NCBI RefSeq assembly: GCF_028689845.1
Contig: NZ_JAQVCH010000001.1
Coordinates: forward strand, 248,001 to 312,000
Source of the DNA: Flavobacterium sp.
Lineage (GTDB): Bacteria; Bacteroidota; Bacteroidia; Flavobacteriales; Flavobacteriaceae
Direction: 5' to 3'
DNA length: 64,000 nt
Below are positions 45,754 through 54,327 of the stretch, piece by piece; within the stretch, counting starts at the first letter, position 1; the number at the start of each line of letters is the position of its first letter. Below the pieces are notes generated by a model. It worked only from the letters and a program-made list of their open reading frames with translations. It made no database searches and was not told the DNA's origin. A program made the position numbers and the translations under genes.

Positions 45754-47103
45754 TTATTCTCCAAAGATTTCGATGTTGTCTACTTGATAAGTGGTATTCA
45801 CGCCATTAGTAGAACCTTCATAACGGAAAGAAATAAATACATTTCCGTTAATTCCAGACAAGTCAATGTTTCCTGAACTATAGAAGTTAGAAGCATAAGA
45901 AGTATCTTGAACACCAAGCGTAATAGGGAATTGTGTCCAAGTTGCAGCATTTACAGCGGCAAGTGTTCCTGAACCATCATAATCTGTAGAATACCAAACA
46001 GAAAGAGCAACACCGTTAGCAAACCCTGTTTTATATCCAAAACGCATAAATTCAGCAGTTGAATTATCTAGGTTGATGGCAGGTGTAATTAAGCGAGTAT
46101 CTACTGCGTTTTCACCTGTCCCAAAAGCTGACATTTGAGCATATTTATTACCGCTAAAAATTCTAGCTTCCCATGTTTCTGCACCACTATTGATTGATAC
46201 ATTTGACCATCCTGGTAAAGCAATGAATTGATTGTTACCTGTAGCAGCAATGCTTTCAAAGTTTTCAGAAAATAAAGGAGCTAATCGTTCTCCTGTTAAT
46301 TGAATATCATTTTCAGTACGAACCATAAATTGGTAATCCGTATTAAATTTAGTCATTACTCCTCTTACTTTTCCTCGTCCTGCAGCTACTGGTTTTCCAG
46401 CATAATTTGCAAAACTACTCGTTCTAAAGATAACTGAATTTCCTTCAGAGTCAACTAATAAATGATTTGTTGCTCCACCTAAACTGTTGTTAACATCATA
46501 ATATGTTGATGTAATAGCAGCATCCGAAAATTGTACGCCTTCTATTTCGATTAATTTGTTAATCATAGCATCATTCTTAGCCTCAGCTACAGTTACTGTT
46601 TGCACTAAACTGCTTTCTGGAACAACAGTACAAGAACGTTTTAAAACGTTTCTATAAACTGTTTCTGAAAGACGTCCTACTGAAGGAACATTAGAAGCAT
46701 TTATAAAAATTCCACCAATACGCATTCCGCCATTGCTGACGTCAGTATATAAATCTTTCATTTTGATGAATACTTTTCTACCTGGTTCAAAATTGATAAA
46801 AGAAGAAGTGACATCAACAGGCACACTAAATGCTTTTGTACCATCTAAGGTTTGCATAGAAATGGTTTTGTAAAAATTTCCTCCTTCATCACTTGAAGTC
46901 ACATAAGCTTCAATAACATCATCAGCTAAATATTGTGTAATATTTGCTCCAGCTGGAATTTCAGAAACTTCTTTTGTTTTTTGTAAAGTAGTATCTACGC
47001 ATTCCAAAGATGGAATAGCATAGTCATCATCGTTAACGCAGCTTGTCATGAAACCAGCTGCCAAAGCCATGAATAAAATGGATTTTAAATTAGTATTTTT
47101 CAT
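45754..47103 (-). CDS. DUF5689 domain lipoprotein
   Basis: This 449-residue lipoprotein has a lipobox ending at Cys22 (FMTSC). The DUF5689 part (residues about 40-275) contains ADDVIEAYVTSSDEGGNFYK, GMRIGGIFINASNVPS-type and KLIEIEGVQFSDAAI segments. These resemble the OB-fold domains that flank extracellular nucleases of the YhcR type. The C-terminal 175 residues (from FSENFESIAA) form a jelly-roll-like choice-of-anchor domain. It lies 10 bases downstream of the TonB receptor gene and is probably its surface-exposed partner lipoprotein. The ligand is not proven; nucleic acid is a reasonable guess. Confidence 0.8.
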   Translation of the reverse strand: MKNTNLKSILFMALAAGFMTSCVNDDDYAIPSLECVDTTLQKTKEVSEIPAGANITQYLADDVIEAYVTSSDEGGNFYKTISMQTLDGTKAFSVPVDVTSSFINFEPGRKVFIKMKDLYTDVSNGGMRIGGIFINASNVPSVGRLSETVYRNVLKRSCTVVPESSLVQTVTVAEAKNDAMINKLIEIEGVQFSDAAITSTYYDVNNSLGGATNHLLVDSEGNSVIFRTSSFANYAGKPVAAGRGKVRGVMTKFNTDYQFMVRTENDIQLTGERLAPLFSENFESIAATGNNQFIALPGWSNVSINSGAETWEARIFSGNKYAQMSAFGTGENAVDTRLITPAINLDNSTAEFMRFGYKTGFANGVALSVWYSTDYDGSGTLAAVNAATWTQFPITLGVQDTSYASNFYSSGNIDLSGINGNVFISFRYEGSTNGVNTTYQVDNIEIFGE

Positions 47104-47113
47104 ATTATTTTTA

Positions 47114-49993
47114 TTATAAGTTTATGTATAAGTTAATAAAATAGGTTCTTCCGTACCCATAAAAATATTTTGGTGCAAAAGAAGGTGTTCCGCTTGTAAT
47201 GTCTTGGTTTAATTCTCTGTAGTTAGCATTTCTTGCTTGCTCAAAACCACCAGTTTTATAAGTCACGTCAAATACATTGTTGATAGAAGCAAAGAAACCG
47301 ATTGTATTTCTATTCTTTTTACTAATTCTCCAAGATTTTCCACCAACTAAATTCACTAAGGTAAAGCTATCAAATTTTTCTTGTTTTAATAATTCTCTTC
47401 CTCTTTCTTCAGTAGCTTCAGGAAAAGGATATCCACTGATGTCTGCTGGGTTTTTATAAAAATTATCAGTACGCATTAACGCAGTTACATCTAGATAGTT
47501 GTCGGCTAAATGGTTGATGTTCGCTCCAATCCACCAGAATTTAGGATCTCTATATTCTAAACCTAAAGAGTAAGCTTGTTGCGGAGAACCAGGAACTCTA
47601 TAGTCTTTTAATTTTGAAGAACCGTAATCTACTAATGTTGGAATATTATTTACTGCATTTTCGTCACGGTTTAACGCAACATTTGGATTGCTTGTATAAG
47701 TATATTGACCATAAGCTATTGCTCCTGTTGCTTTAATAGTTTGTGTAACTTGGTATTCTAAACCAAGCTCACCACCTATTTGAAGTTTGTCAATTCCCGT
47801 TACTAATTCTGCTACGAAAGCATCTCCTCCATCACCAAAAGCTTCTTCAAAAGCACCTTCTGCATAAAAGAAAGAAGTTTCTGTTGCATCTTGAATTTTA
47901 GAGTAATAACCAGTAATTCTTGCTTTTAATTTTGGAGCTCTAATCACATAGCTTAAGTCAGCACTAGAAATAGTTTCACTTTCTAATCCGTCAAAAATAA
48001 AGTTATTTAAACGAGCATTAGGAAAAGCATTTCTTAACGAAGGAGCTTTTGTCATATACGCTGCATTGAAAGTAAGCAAATGTCTTCCTGTTAATTTATA
48101 AGTCAAGCCACCTTTAAATCCAAAGTTATCAAAAGCTAATTTTCGGCTGTATCCGTAAGAAGTGGTTGGATAAATTCCATTTTTATATAATCCTTCTCTT
48201 TGGTACTCTGACCGAACAAATTCTTGAGCCATATAAAAATCAACTTTATTATAAGTGAATTTAAATTGTGTAAAGGCATCAATTACATTGGCGTGTAAAT
48301 TATAATTATAGCCATATTTATCCCCTACAACAACTTTTCTGTCTGGATTATTTAAATCGGCTTGAGAAGCATCTCCGTCAAGGAAGTTGTCGATATCATC
48401 ATAATATAAACCACCTAATAAATCTTCAAGATATTGATAGCTATTTGATTTTAAACGACGGTACGTAGCTCCCGCATTCATATTAACGTTGTCTGACAAT
48501 TGTGTGTTTAAAACAGTATTAAATGTAAATGTTTTATCATCCATTCTGTCTTGGTAAAGTACATATTTACTTCTTGCTTTTTCACGACCAATTTCTTGAC
48601 CATCAGCTCCAATGATTGCAGTTGAGTTTGCTTGATACATGGCATTCCAATCTATCTGACGTTGAGTAAAGAAATTAGCATTTGCCGCTCCTACTAAATC
48701 AGGCGTATAAAGACCTCCTAAACCTCCAGGTTGGTAAGCACCAGGATTTTGTTGTAATACTTCATCAACATTGTTGTTATATAATGAAGTAAAGTAACTA
48801 GGTAAATTACGGTAATAAGTTGGGTCTGGGTTGGTAACATCTTGATAGTCTAATCTAGAATTAGCAACAGAACCAAATTGATAAGTCAAATTGGTGTTTA
48901 ATTTAGTTTTAGGACTAATAGTCCAATAATGACTTAACATTAAGATAGGTTCTTCTAAATCTTTATCTCTAGAGTTTCTTTTCTTCCCATCTTGATAACC
49001 CCAATATGAATTGTATTTTTCTCCAGCAATGCTGTTTACTTCATTCGAGTTTGGTGAATTTTTACCACGACTATTTTGAGCATAAATTGACATAAAATTC
49101 AAGCTATGTTTGTTGTTGATTTTTTTCTCTACACTGGCAAAAACCGAGTTTGCAGAATAATCAGATCCTTCAAAATAACCTTCTTCTGCAAAACGTCTAG
49201 AAGCTGAGATTACAAAAGCCCAACCGTTCTCATTCATTCCAGAAGCATGTGTTCCCATCATTCTCCAACTGTAGTTGGTGTTGGTTCCAGAAAATGAAAC
49301 TCGTGTACCAGGTCTATAAATCGATGCTCTGGTATAGATTTGTTGTGTTCCTAAAATTCCACCAAATGTATGGTCAGAAGCTCCAGAACCCATTGTAAAT
49401 TCTTGATTACGAGTGGCGTCATTTAATCCACCCCAGTTATTCCACTGTGGTCTACCATCATAAATTTTATTCATGATAACACCATTAATCATCGTGACAC
49501 CATATTCGTTGTCGAGACCCCTAATTCTAAAACGAGCTTGTCCCCAATTAAAAGCACTCACTTGTTGAAAAGCATCGCGAGAAGCCTGTAATAATCCTGC
49601 TGTGTTTTCGGAACCACTGTTGTCATCACCTAAATCGGTTTCAGTGATTGTCACTAAACTCAATTGTTGCTCAGACGTAATGTCTTCTTCCAAAGAGATG
49701 AGACCTAAGTCAAGCACTTGTCCTGCAATAACCTCTACTTTAATTAGTTGTTGCGTGTAACCCGAACTTCTAATTAAGATAAGATGTTCTCCCAAGGGCA
49801 CGTTGTCAATCGTAAAAAGACCTTGTTCATTGGTCACCCTAATTATGGTTGAATTTTGAACTGAAACCACAATACTTTGTAGTGCTTTCTGCGATTTAGA
49901 ATCAATGATTTTACCAGTAATACTTGATGTTTCTTGTGCAAAAACAAAAAACGATTGTAAAACAAGTAAAATACTAAATACTAGTTTTTTCAT
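47114..49993 (-). CDS. TonB-dependent outer-membrane receptor
   Basis: This 959-residue outer-membrane transporter is powered by TonB-ExbBD. The order is a signal peptide ending at FAQ (residue 20), a carboxypeptidase-like regulatory domain (SSITGKIIDSKSQKALQSIV, residues about 22-105), a plug from about 130 (ARFRIRGLDNEYG), and a 22-strand barrel to the C-terminal aromatic strand. It lacks the features of a SusC pair and has no SusD beside it; instead a DUF5689 and a lipocalin-like lipoprotein follow. A divergent endonuclease-family gene shares its promoter region, which hints that it imports nucleic-acid breakdown products. Confidence 0.88.
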   Translation of the reverse strand: MKKLVFSILLVLQSFFVFAQETSSITGKIIDSKSQKALQSIVVSVQNSTIIRVTNEQGLFTIDNVPLGEHLILIRSSGYTQQLIKVEVIAGQVLDLGLISLEEDITSEQQLSLVTITETDLGDDNSGSENTAGLLQASRDAFQQVSAFNWGQARFRIRGLDNEYGVTMINGVIMNKIYDGRPQWNNWGGLNDATRNQEFTMGSGASDHTFGGILGTQQIYTRASIYRPGTRVSFSGTNTNYSWRMMGTHASGMNENGWAFVISASRRFAEEGYFEGSDYSANSVFASVEKKINNKHSLNFMSIYAQNSRGKNSPNSNEVNSIAGEKYNSYWGYQDGKKRNSRDKDLEEPILMLSHYWTISPKTKLNTNLTYQFGSVANSRLDYQDVTNPDPTYYRNLPSYFTSLYNNNVDEVLQQNPGAYQPGGLGGLYTPDLVGAANANFFTQRQIDWNAMYQANSTAIIGADGQEIGREKARSKYVLYQDRMDDKTFTFNTVLNTQLSDNVNMNAGATYRRLKSNSYQYLEDLLGGLYYDDIDNFLDGDASQADLNNPDRKVVVGDKYGYNYNLHANVIDAFTQFKFTYNKVDFYMAQEFVRSEYQREGLYKNGIYPTTSYGYSRKLAFDNFGFKGGLTYKLTGRHLLTFNAAYMTKAPSLRNAFPNARLNNFIFDGLESETISSADLSYVIRAPKLKARITGYYSKIQDATETSFFYAEGAFEEAFGDGGDAFVAELVTGIDKLQIGGELGLEYQVTQTIKATGAIAYGQYTYTSNPNVALNRDENAVNNIPTLVDYGSSKLKDYRVPGSPQQAYSLGLEYRDPKFWWIGANINHLADNYLDVTALMRTDNFYKNPADISGYPFPEATEERGRELLKQEKFDSFTLVNLVGGKSWRISKKNRNTIGFFASINNVFDVTYKTGGFEQARNANYRELNQDITSGTPSFAPKYFYGYGRTYFINLYINL

Positions 49994-50048
49994 AAAAAAT
50001 ATTTAATTAATTTTACGCTTGCTAAGTTAATTTTTTCTTAACAGTCCG

Positions 50049-50056
50049 CAAATGTA
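50049..50056 (-). promoter_or_regulatory. Bacteroidota -7 promoter motif for the TonB receptor operon
   Basis: Read on the minus strand this is TACATTTG, an exact TAnnTTTG match 55 bases before the receptor start codon. Only 20 bases separate it from the plus-strand motif of the divergent endonuclease gene. Confidence 0.55.
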
Positions 50057-50076
50057 CATCTTTTAATAATATTATT

Positions 50077-50084
50077 TACTTTTG
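50077..50084 (+). promoter_or_regulatory. Bacteroidota -7 promoter motif for the endonuclease-family gene
   Basis: TACTTTTG exactly matches TAnnTTTG and lies 45 bases before the ATG at 50130. It is back to back with the receptor promoter motif at 50049-50056. Confidence 0.5.
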
Positions 50085-50129
50085 GTGCGAAGTTTGTAAT
50101 AAACTTGATAGTAATTTAATACACCATTT

Positions 50130-51170
50130 ATGAAAATTAAACAGTTTTTCCTTGCTTTTTTTGTGATTTTCGCAATAAGTACCGCGAATGCTCAAGAAAA
50201 AAAATTTAAAGTGCATACCGTTGCGTTTTACAATGTCGAAAATCTCTTTGATACCAAAGACGATGATAATGTGAATGATACAGAATATACTCCTGCTAAA
50301 GGCTGGACCGATGAGAAGTATAAACAAAAATTAAAAAATTTAGAAAAAGTTATTTCTGAAATCGGAGTCAACGACAAACAAAAAAATTCTCCAACTATTA
50401 TTGGCGTGTGCGAAATTGAAAACAGAGGTGTTTTGGAAGATTTGGTTAAAATGCCAAAATTAGCCGAAAAAGATTATGGAGTTGTACATTTTGATTCGCC
50501 AGACGGACGTGGAATTGACACCGGTTTTCTTTATCAAAAAAAATATTTCACGCCTACCAGCCATGCCAACATTCCTTTGATTATTTATAATATTGATGGC
50601 AGCGGCAGACGCGTCTATACCCGTGACCAATTGCTAGTTTCAGGTTATATGGATGGCGAAGAAATACATTTTATTGTCAATCACTGGCCATCGCGTTCTG
50701 GTGGCGAAAAAAGAAGTAGCCCATACCGAGAAGCGGCAGGAGCGTTGAACCGTAAAATTATCGACTCTCTTCGAACAATTAATCCAGATGCCAAAGTAAT
50801 TACTATGGGCGATTTAAATGACGGTCCTTATAATAAAAGTGTGAAAAAAGAATTGGGTGCCAAAGCTTCTAAAGAAGGTTTGAAACCAGGCGATGTTTAT
50901 AATCCAATGGAAGAAATGTCTAAAAAAGGAATTGGCTCTTTGGCTTACCGAGATGCCTGGGATTTATTTGATCAAATGATTTTTACCGAATCGTTCTTTA
51001 GAAATGATTATTCTACTTTCCAATATTGGAAAGCGGGAGTTTTTAATCCACCTTATTTAGTGCAAACTACGGGCCAATATAAAGGATATCCGCTACGAAA
51101 TTCTCCAAGCGAACCGGGTTATAGTGACCACTTTGCTATTTATGCCTATCTGGTAAAAGAAATAAAATAA
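50130..51170 (+). CDS. secreted endonuclease/exonuclease/phosphatase family protein
   Basis: This 346-residue protein has a signal peptide ending at ANAQ (residue 22) and no lipobox, so it is periplasmic or secreted. The EEP fold is clear: FYNVENLFDT near residue 33 (metal-binding Asn), VCEIENRG near residue 92 (Glu), FIVNHWPSRSGG near residue 185 (His), MGDLNDGP near residue 225 (Asp, Asn) and SDHFAI at the end (catalytic Asp-His). It hydrolyses phosphodiesters; DNA, RNA or another phosphoester could be the substrate. It is divergent from the TonB receptor operon, with which it likely cooperates. Confidence 0.88.
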   Translation: MKIKQFFLAFFVIFAISTANAQEKKFKVHTVAFYNVENLFDTKDDDNVNDTEYTPAKGWTDEKYKQKLKNLEKVISEIGVNDKQKNSPTIIGVCEIENRGVLEDLVKMPKLAEKDYGVVHFDSPDGRGIDTGFLYQKKYFTPTSHANIPLIIYNIDGSGRRVYTRDQLLVSGYMDGEEIHFIVNHWPSRSGGEKRSSPYREAAGALNRKIIDSLRTINPDAKVITMGDLNDGPYNKSVKKELGAKASKEGLKPGDVYNPMEEMSKKGIGSLAYRDAWDLFDQMIFTESFFRNDYSTFQYWKAGVFNPPYLVQTTGQYKGYPLRNSPSEPGYSDHFAIYAYLVKEIK

Positions 51171-51175
51171 ATACG

Positions 51176-51200
51176 AAAGCCGATTCAGTTCGGCTTTTTT
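51176..51200 (+). terminator. intrinsic terminator after the endonuclease gene
   Basis: AAAGCCGA and TCGGCTTT form an 8-bp stem with a six-base loop, and a T-run follows. It lies six bases after the stop codon. Confidence 0.8.
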
Positions 51201-51234
51201 TATTCCGTAACTTTACATTTCTAAATTCGTGCTT

Positions 51235-51771
51235 ATGGCTGTTCAAAAACCATTTAATCTCATCCAATGGGTTGAGAAAAACCGACACCTGCTCAAACCA
51301 CCAGTCGGAAATAAAAACCTGTATGTTGATTCTGGCGATTATATTGTCATGATTGTTGCGGGACCAAATGCCAGAAAAGATTATCATTATAACGAAACAG
51401 AAGAATTATTCTACCAACTCGAAGGAAACATCACCGTCTACATACAAGATGAGGGCGAGAAAAAAGCCATGCAACTTGGTCCGGGAGATATGTTTCTTCT
51501 TCCGGCTAAAACACCGCATTCACCCGTTAGAGAAGCAAATTCCATCGGATTAGTGGTCGAAAAAAAACGTTTGGGTCAAGCTATTCCCGATGGATTACTT
51601 TGGTTTTGCGACAATTGCAACCATAAACTCTACGAAGTTTACTTTGAACTCAAAGACATTGAAGTCGATTTTCTGGCTCATTTTAAACACTTTTACGGTT
51701 CAAAAAAATTGCGGACTTGTAAAAATTGCGGCACCATCATGGATACCGACCCTCGATTCGTCTCCAAGTAA
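51235..51771 (+). CDS. nbaC: 3-hydroxyanthranilate 3,4-dioxygenase
   Basis: This cytosolic cupin enzyme opens the ring of 3-hydroxyanthranilate to give aminocarboxymuconate semialdehyde, the precursor of quinolinate in NAD synthesis or of further breakdown. With the ATG at 51235 the iron ligands fall at His51, Glu57 and His95, and the second, rubredoxin-like metal site at Cys125, Cys128, Cys162 and Cys165, the same positions as in the well-studied bacterial enzyme. A GTG two codons upstream is a weaker start. The 178-residue length is normal. The rest of the kynurenine pathway is not in the window. Confidence 0.95.
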   Translation: MAVQKPFNLIQWVEKNRHLLKPPVGNKNLYVDSGDYIVMIVAGPNARKDYHYNETEELFYQLEGNITVYIQDEGEKKAMQLGPGDMFLLPAKTPHSPVREANSIGLVVEKKRLGQAIPDGLLWFCDNCNHKLYEVYFELKDIEVDFLAHFKHFYGSKKLRTCKNCGTIMDTDPRFVSK

Positions 51772-52037
51772 AAACCTGAAACTTTAAATTAAAATTAGTG
51801 CAGACATTTCCCGCTGTTCACGTCAAGTTTTTTACTAAAAATTAAGTTTTGCAAGCCACCCAAAGAGCTTCCGATGGTCGCTTTTGTTTGGCTACAAAAC
51901 TAAAAATTTTTCTCAAAAAAGCTTTCTGTTACCATCGGGGCTGCAAATCAAGACATTGTCACAAAAGCAGTTTTCAGAACAAAATAAATTCGGTATCTTC
52001 GCATCAAAATATAACAAAAACCTTTAAAAAAGTTATA
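51772..52037. other. intergenic region with a nested hairpin element
   Basis: CCGATGGT (51871-51878) and ACCATCGG (51931-51938) are a perfect inverted repeat enclosing a second stem, TTTTGT (51882-51887) with ACAAAA (51894-51899). The stretch 51798-51946 is richer in GC than the flanks. On the minus strand it begins with CAGCCCCGATGG and has an AGCGGGAAAT box near its end, a layout I recall from repeated intergenic elements of other Flavobacterium genomes. The last part (about 51985 on) likely holds the promoter of the aldehyde dehydrogenase gene; TATCTTCG is a near match to TAnnTTTG. No coding sequence is convincing here. Confidence 0.5.
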
Positions 52038-53591
52038 ATGTCAACAATCGCACAACAATTCGGCATGACCGAAGCTTTAGCAATATTAGGTGTAAAAGCC
52101 ATAAATGAAGGAACGTCGACTGGAAATAATCATTTTGCAAACGGCGAAATCATCGAAAGCTACTCGCCCGTAGATGGTCAATTAATTGGTAAAGTAAAAA
52201 CAACCACGACGGCAGATTATGAAAAAGTAATGCAAGCAGCAACCACTGCTTTCAAAACATTTAGAGCAATGCCAGCTCCGCAAAGAGGCGAAATCGTTCG
52301 TCAATTCGGAAATAAATTAAGAGAATTAAAAGAACCTCTTGGAAAATTAGTTTCCTATGAAATGGGAAAATCGCTTCAAGAAGGATACGGCGAAGTGCAA
52401 GAAATGATTGATATCTGTGATTTTGCAGTTGGTTTATCACGACAACTAAACGGACAAGTCATTCCTTCCGAACGACCAGGTCACGTGATGCGTGAACAGT
52501 GGCATCCGATTGGTGTTGTCGGAATTATTTCTGCATTCAATTTTCCAGTTGCGGTTTGGGCATGGAATACAGCCTTGGCTTGGATTTGTGGCGATGTTTG
52601 TGTTTGGAAAGCTTCCGAGAAAGCTCCTTTGTGCTCCATCGCTTGTCAAAATATTATCGCTGGGGTTTTAAAAGAAAACAACTTGCCAGAAGGTATTTCA
52701 TGCATCATCAACGGCGATTATAAAGTAGGCGAAATGATGACGACAGATGCTAGAATTCCTTTAATTTCTGCGACAGGCTCAACCCGAATGGGAAGAATTG
52801 TAGGCACAACCGTTGCACAACGTTTCGGTAAATCGTTATTAGAATTAGGCGGAAACAACGCCATTATCATCACGCCAACAGCCGATTTAAAAGTAGTTGT
52901 TCCTGGTGCTGTTTTTGGAGCCGTAGGAACGGCTGGACAACGTTGTACTTCAACAAGAAGATTAATCATTCACGAATCAGTTTATGATAAAGTAAGAGAT
53001 GCCATTGTGGGAGCTTATGGTCAATTAACGATTGGAAATCCATTAGACCAAAAAAATCATATCGGCCCATTAATTGATAAAGAAGCAGTCAATACCTATT
53101 TGGCAGCTATTGAAAAAGCAAAAGCGGAAGGCGGTAAAGTATTAGTCGATGGCGGCGTACTTTCTGGCGAAGGTTATGAATCGGGTTGCTATGTAAAACC
53201 TGCAATTATAGAAGCTGAGAATCATTACGAAATCGTGCAACATGAAACGTTTGCTCCTGTTTTATATTTAATGAAATATTCAGGTGAAGTTGAAAATGCA
53301 ATTGAATTGCAAAACGGAGTGGCTCAAGGATTATCATCTGCCATTATGACCAATGAATTAAAAGAAGCGGAGAAATTCTTATCATTTTCAGGTTCAGATT
53401 GTGGAATTGCCAATGTAAACATCGGAACTTCTGGTGCTGAAATTGGTGGTGCTTTTGGTGGTGAAAAAGAAACTGGCGGAGGCCGTGAATCGGGTTCAGA
53501 CGCTTGGAAAGTTTATATGCGAAGACAAACCAATACGGTCAACTATTCAGATCAATTGCCATTGGCACAAGGAATTAAATTTGATTTGTAA
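52038..53591 (+). CDS. amaB: aldehyde dehydrogenase of the ALDH7 (antiquitin/AmaB) family
   Basis: This 517-residue cytosolic enzyme is predicted to oxidise L-2-aminoadipate 6-semialdehyde to aminoadipate with NAD, as in lysine breakdown. ALDH7-specific segments are IPSERPGHVMREQWHP, AFNFPVAVWAWN, GSDCGIANVNIGTSGAEIGG and the C-terminal LPLAQGIKFDL. The catalytic Cys is in GTAGQRCTSTRR (near residue 300) and the general-base Glu in LELGGNNA (near 265). The open frame extends 63 codons upstream, but that part lies in a repeat-like intergenic element and the family starts at the ATG at 52038. Substrate is inferred from family. Confidence 0.88.
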   Translation: MSTIAQQFGMTEALAILGVKAINEGTSTGNNHFANGEIIESYSPVDGQLIGKVKTTTTADYEKVMQAATTAFKTFRAMPAPQRGEIVRQFGNKLRELKEPLGKLVSYEMGKSLQEGYGEVQEMIDICDFAVGLSRQLNGQVIPSERPGHVMREQWHPIGVVGIISAFNFPVAVWAWNTALAWICGDVCVWKASEKAPLCSIACQNIIAGVLKENNLPEGISCIINGDYKVGEMMTTDARIPLISATGSTRMGRIVGTTVAQRFGKSLLELGGNNAIIITPTADLKVVVPGAVFGAVGTAGQRCTSTRRLIIHESVYDKVRDAIVGAYGQLTIGNPLDQKNHIGPLIDKEAVNTYLAAIEKAKAEGGKVLVDGGVLSGEGYESGCYVKPAIIEAENHYEIVQHETFAPVLYLMKYSGEVENAIELQNGVAQGLSSAIMTNELKEAEKFLSFSGSDCGIANVNIGTSGAEIGGAFGGEKETGGGRESGSDAWKVYMRRQTNTVNYSDQLPLAQGIKFDL

Positions 53592-53597
53592 TATTTG

Positions 53598-53632
53598 AGT
53601 GATTAGTGACTAACCGTTAGTGATTAGTTATT
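53598..53632. repeat. degenerate heptad repeat after the aldehyde dehydrogenase gene
   Basis: Five consecutive 7-base units read AGTGATT, AGTGACT, AACCGTT, AGTGATT, AGTTATT. Similar units occur, in inverse orientation, at 14395-14419. Confidence 0.55.
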
Positions 53633-53650
53633 TTTGAGAATATAGAAAAA

Positions 53651-53684
53651 CCCTGCTAAACTTTATGCTTAGCAGGGTTTTTTT
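53651..53684. terminator. bidirectional terminator between convergent genes
   Basis: CCCTGCTAA (53651-53659) pairs perfectly with TTAGCAGGG (53669-53677), with an A-run before and a T-run after. It separates the aldehyde dehydrogenase from the PhnA-like gene. Confidence 0.85.
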
Positions 53685-53694
53685 CTTGTAACTG

Positions 53695-53720
53695 TGTCAT
53701 TCCGACAAAGGAGGAATCTC
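53695..53720. repeat. fragment resembling the common 'GTCATTCCG...GGAATCTC' intergenic repeat
   Basis: The stretch contains GTCATTCCGACAAAG followed by GAGGAATCTC. It resembles a widespread intergenic repeat (GTCATTCCGAACGAAGTGAGG type) that I recall from many bacterial genomes. Only one copy was noticed in this window. Confidence 0.4.
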
Positions 53721-53743
53721 AAATAGTATATAAATATTTTAAA

Positions 53744-54316
53744 TTATTTGGTCTTCTTTACATATTGCGTTAAAATCACAATACTTTGGTTTTCTACTCT
53801 TCCTTCAATTTGTTCGGCATTATCCCAAACTAATTTAATATTATGAACGGCAGCTCCACGTTTAGCAGTAAAATTAGCACCTTTCACATCCAAATCTTTT
53901 ATTAAAACGACTGAGTCACCATCTTTCAAGATATTTCCATTGGTGTCTTTATGAATGATTTTGCCTTCGTCGTCGTCATCTTCGCCAGTGGATTTTGCCC
54001 AAGCTAAGGTTTCTTCGTCTAAATACATCATTTCTACCAAATCCTGTTTTTTCAACCGAGAAAGCATCCGCCAAGATAAAACTTGCACAGGAACATGTTC
54101 GTTCCACATACTATCGTTTAATCCTCGCCAATCATCCGGATTAGTTGTTTCTGGATTTTCAATTTGTTCTTTCAAGGATTGTGTAATTAACACACTGTGG
54201 TCCAAACTTTCTTCACTGTGTGGAGCAAGTGTACAAACCACCAAATGGTCTTGTGAACCACTAATTTCACAAGTGGAATGGCTTCGATCGTGTAATTTTT
54301 TTTCAATAGGACTCAC
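53744..54316 (-). CDS. PhnA domain protein (YjdM-like)
   Basis: The C-terminal 70 residues (DTNGNILKDGDSVVLIKDLDVKG and AKRGAAVHNIKLVWDNAEQIEG) are the PhnA/YjdM domain, an SH3-like beta barrel. The N-terminal 110 residues include a CEISGSQDHLVVCTLAP segment with two cysteines, weaker than the usual zinc ribbon, and an acidic EDDDDEG linker. The name comes from an old link to alkylphosphonate use; the true function is not established and no phosphonate genes are nearby. The 190-residue length is normal for the long flavobacterial form. Confidence 0.85.
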   Translation of the reverse strand: MSPIEKKLHDRSHSTCEISGSQDHLVVCTLAPHSEESLDHSVLITQSLKEQIENPETTNPDDWRGLNDSMWNEHVPVQVLSWRMLSRLKKQDLVEMMYLDEETLAWAKSTGEDDDDEGKIIHKDTNGNILKDGDSVVLIKDLDVKGANFTAKRGAAVHNIKLVWDNAEQIEGRVENQSIVILTQYVKKTK

Positions 54317-54327
54317 AGAAATCTGAT

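Noticed and set aside
51849..52037. Upstream extension of the aldehyde dehydrogenase frame by 63 codons.
   Set aside because: The extension runs through the nested-hairpin intergenic element, has an unusual Lys/Cys/His-rich sequence unlike ALDH7 N-termini, and contains the likely promoter. The ATG at 52038 was preferred.
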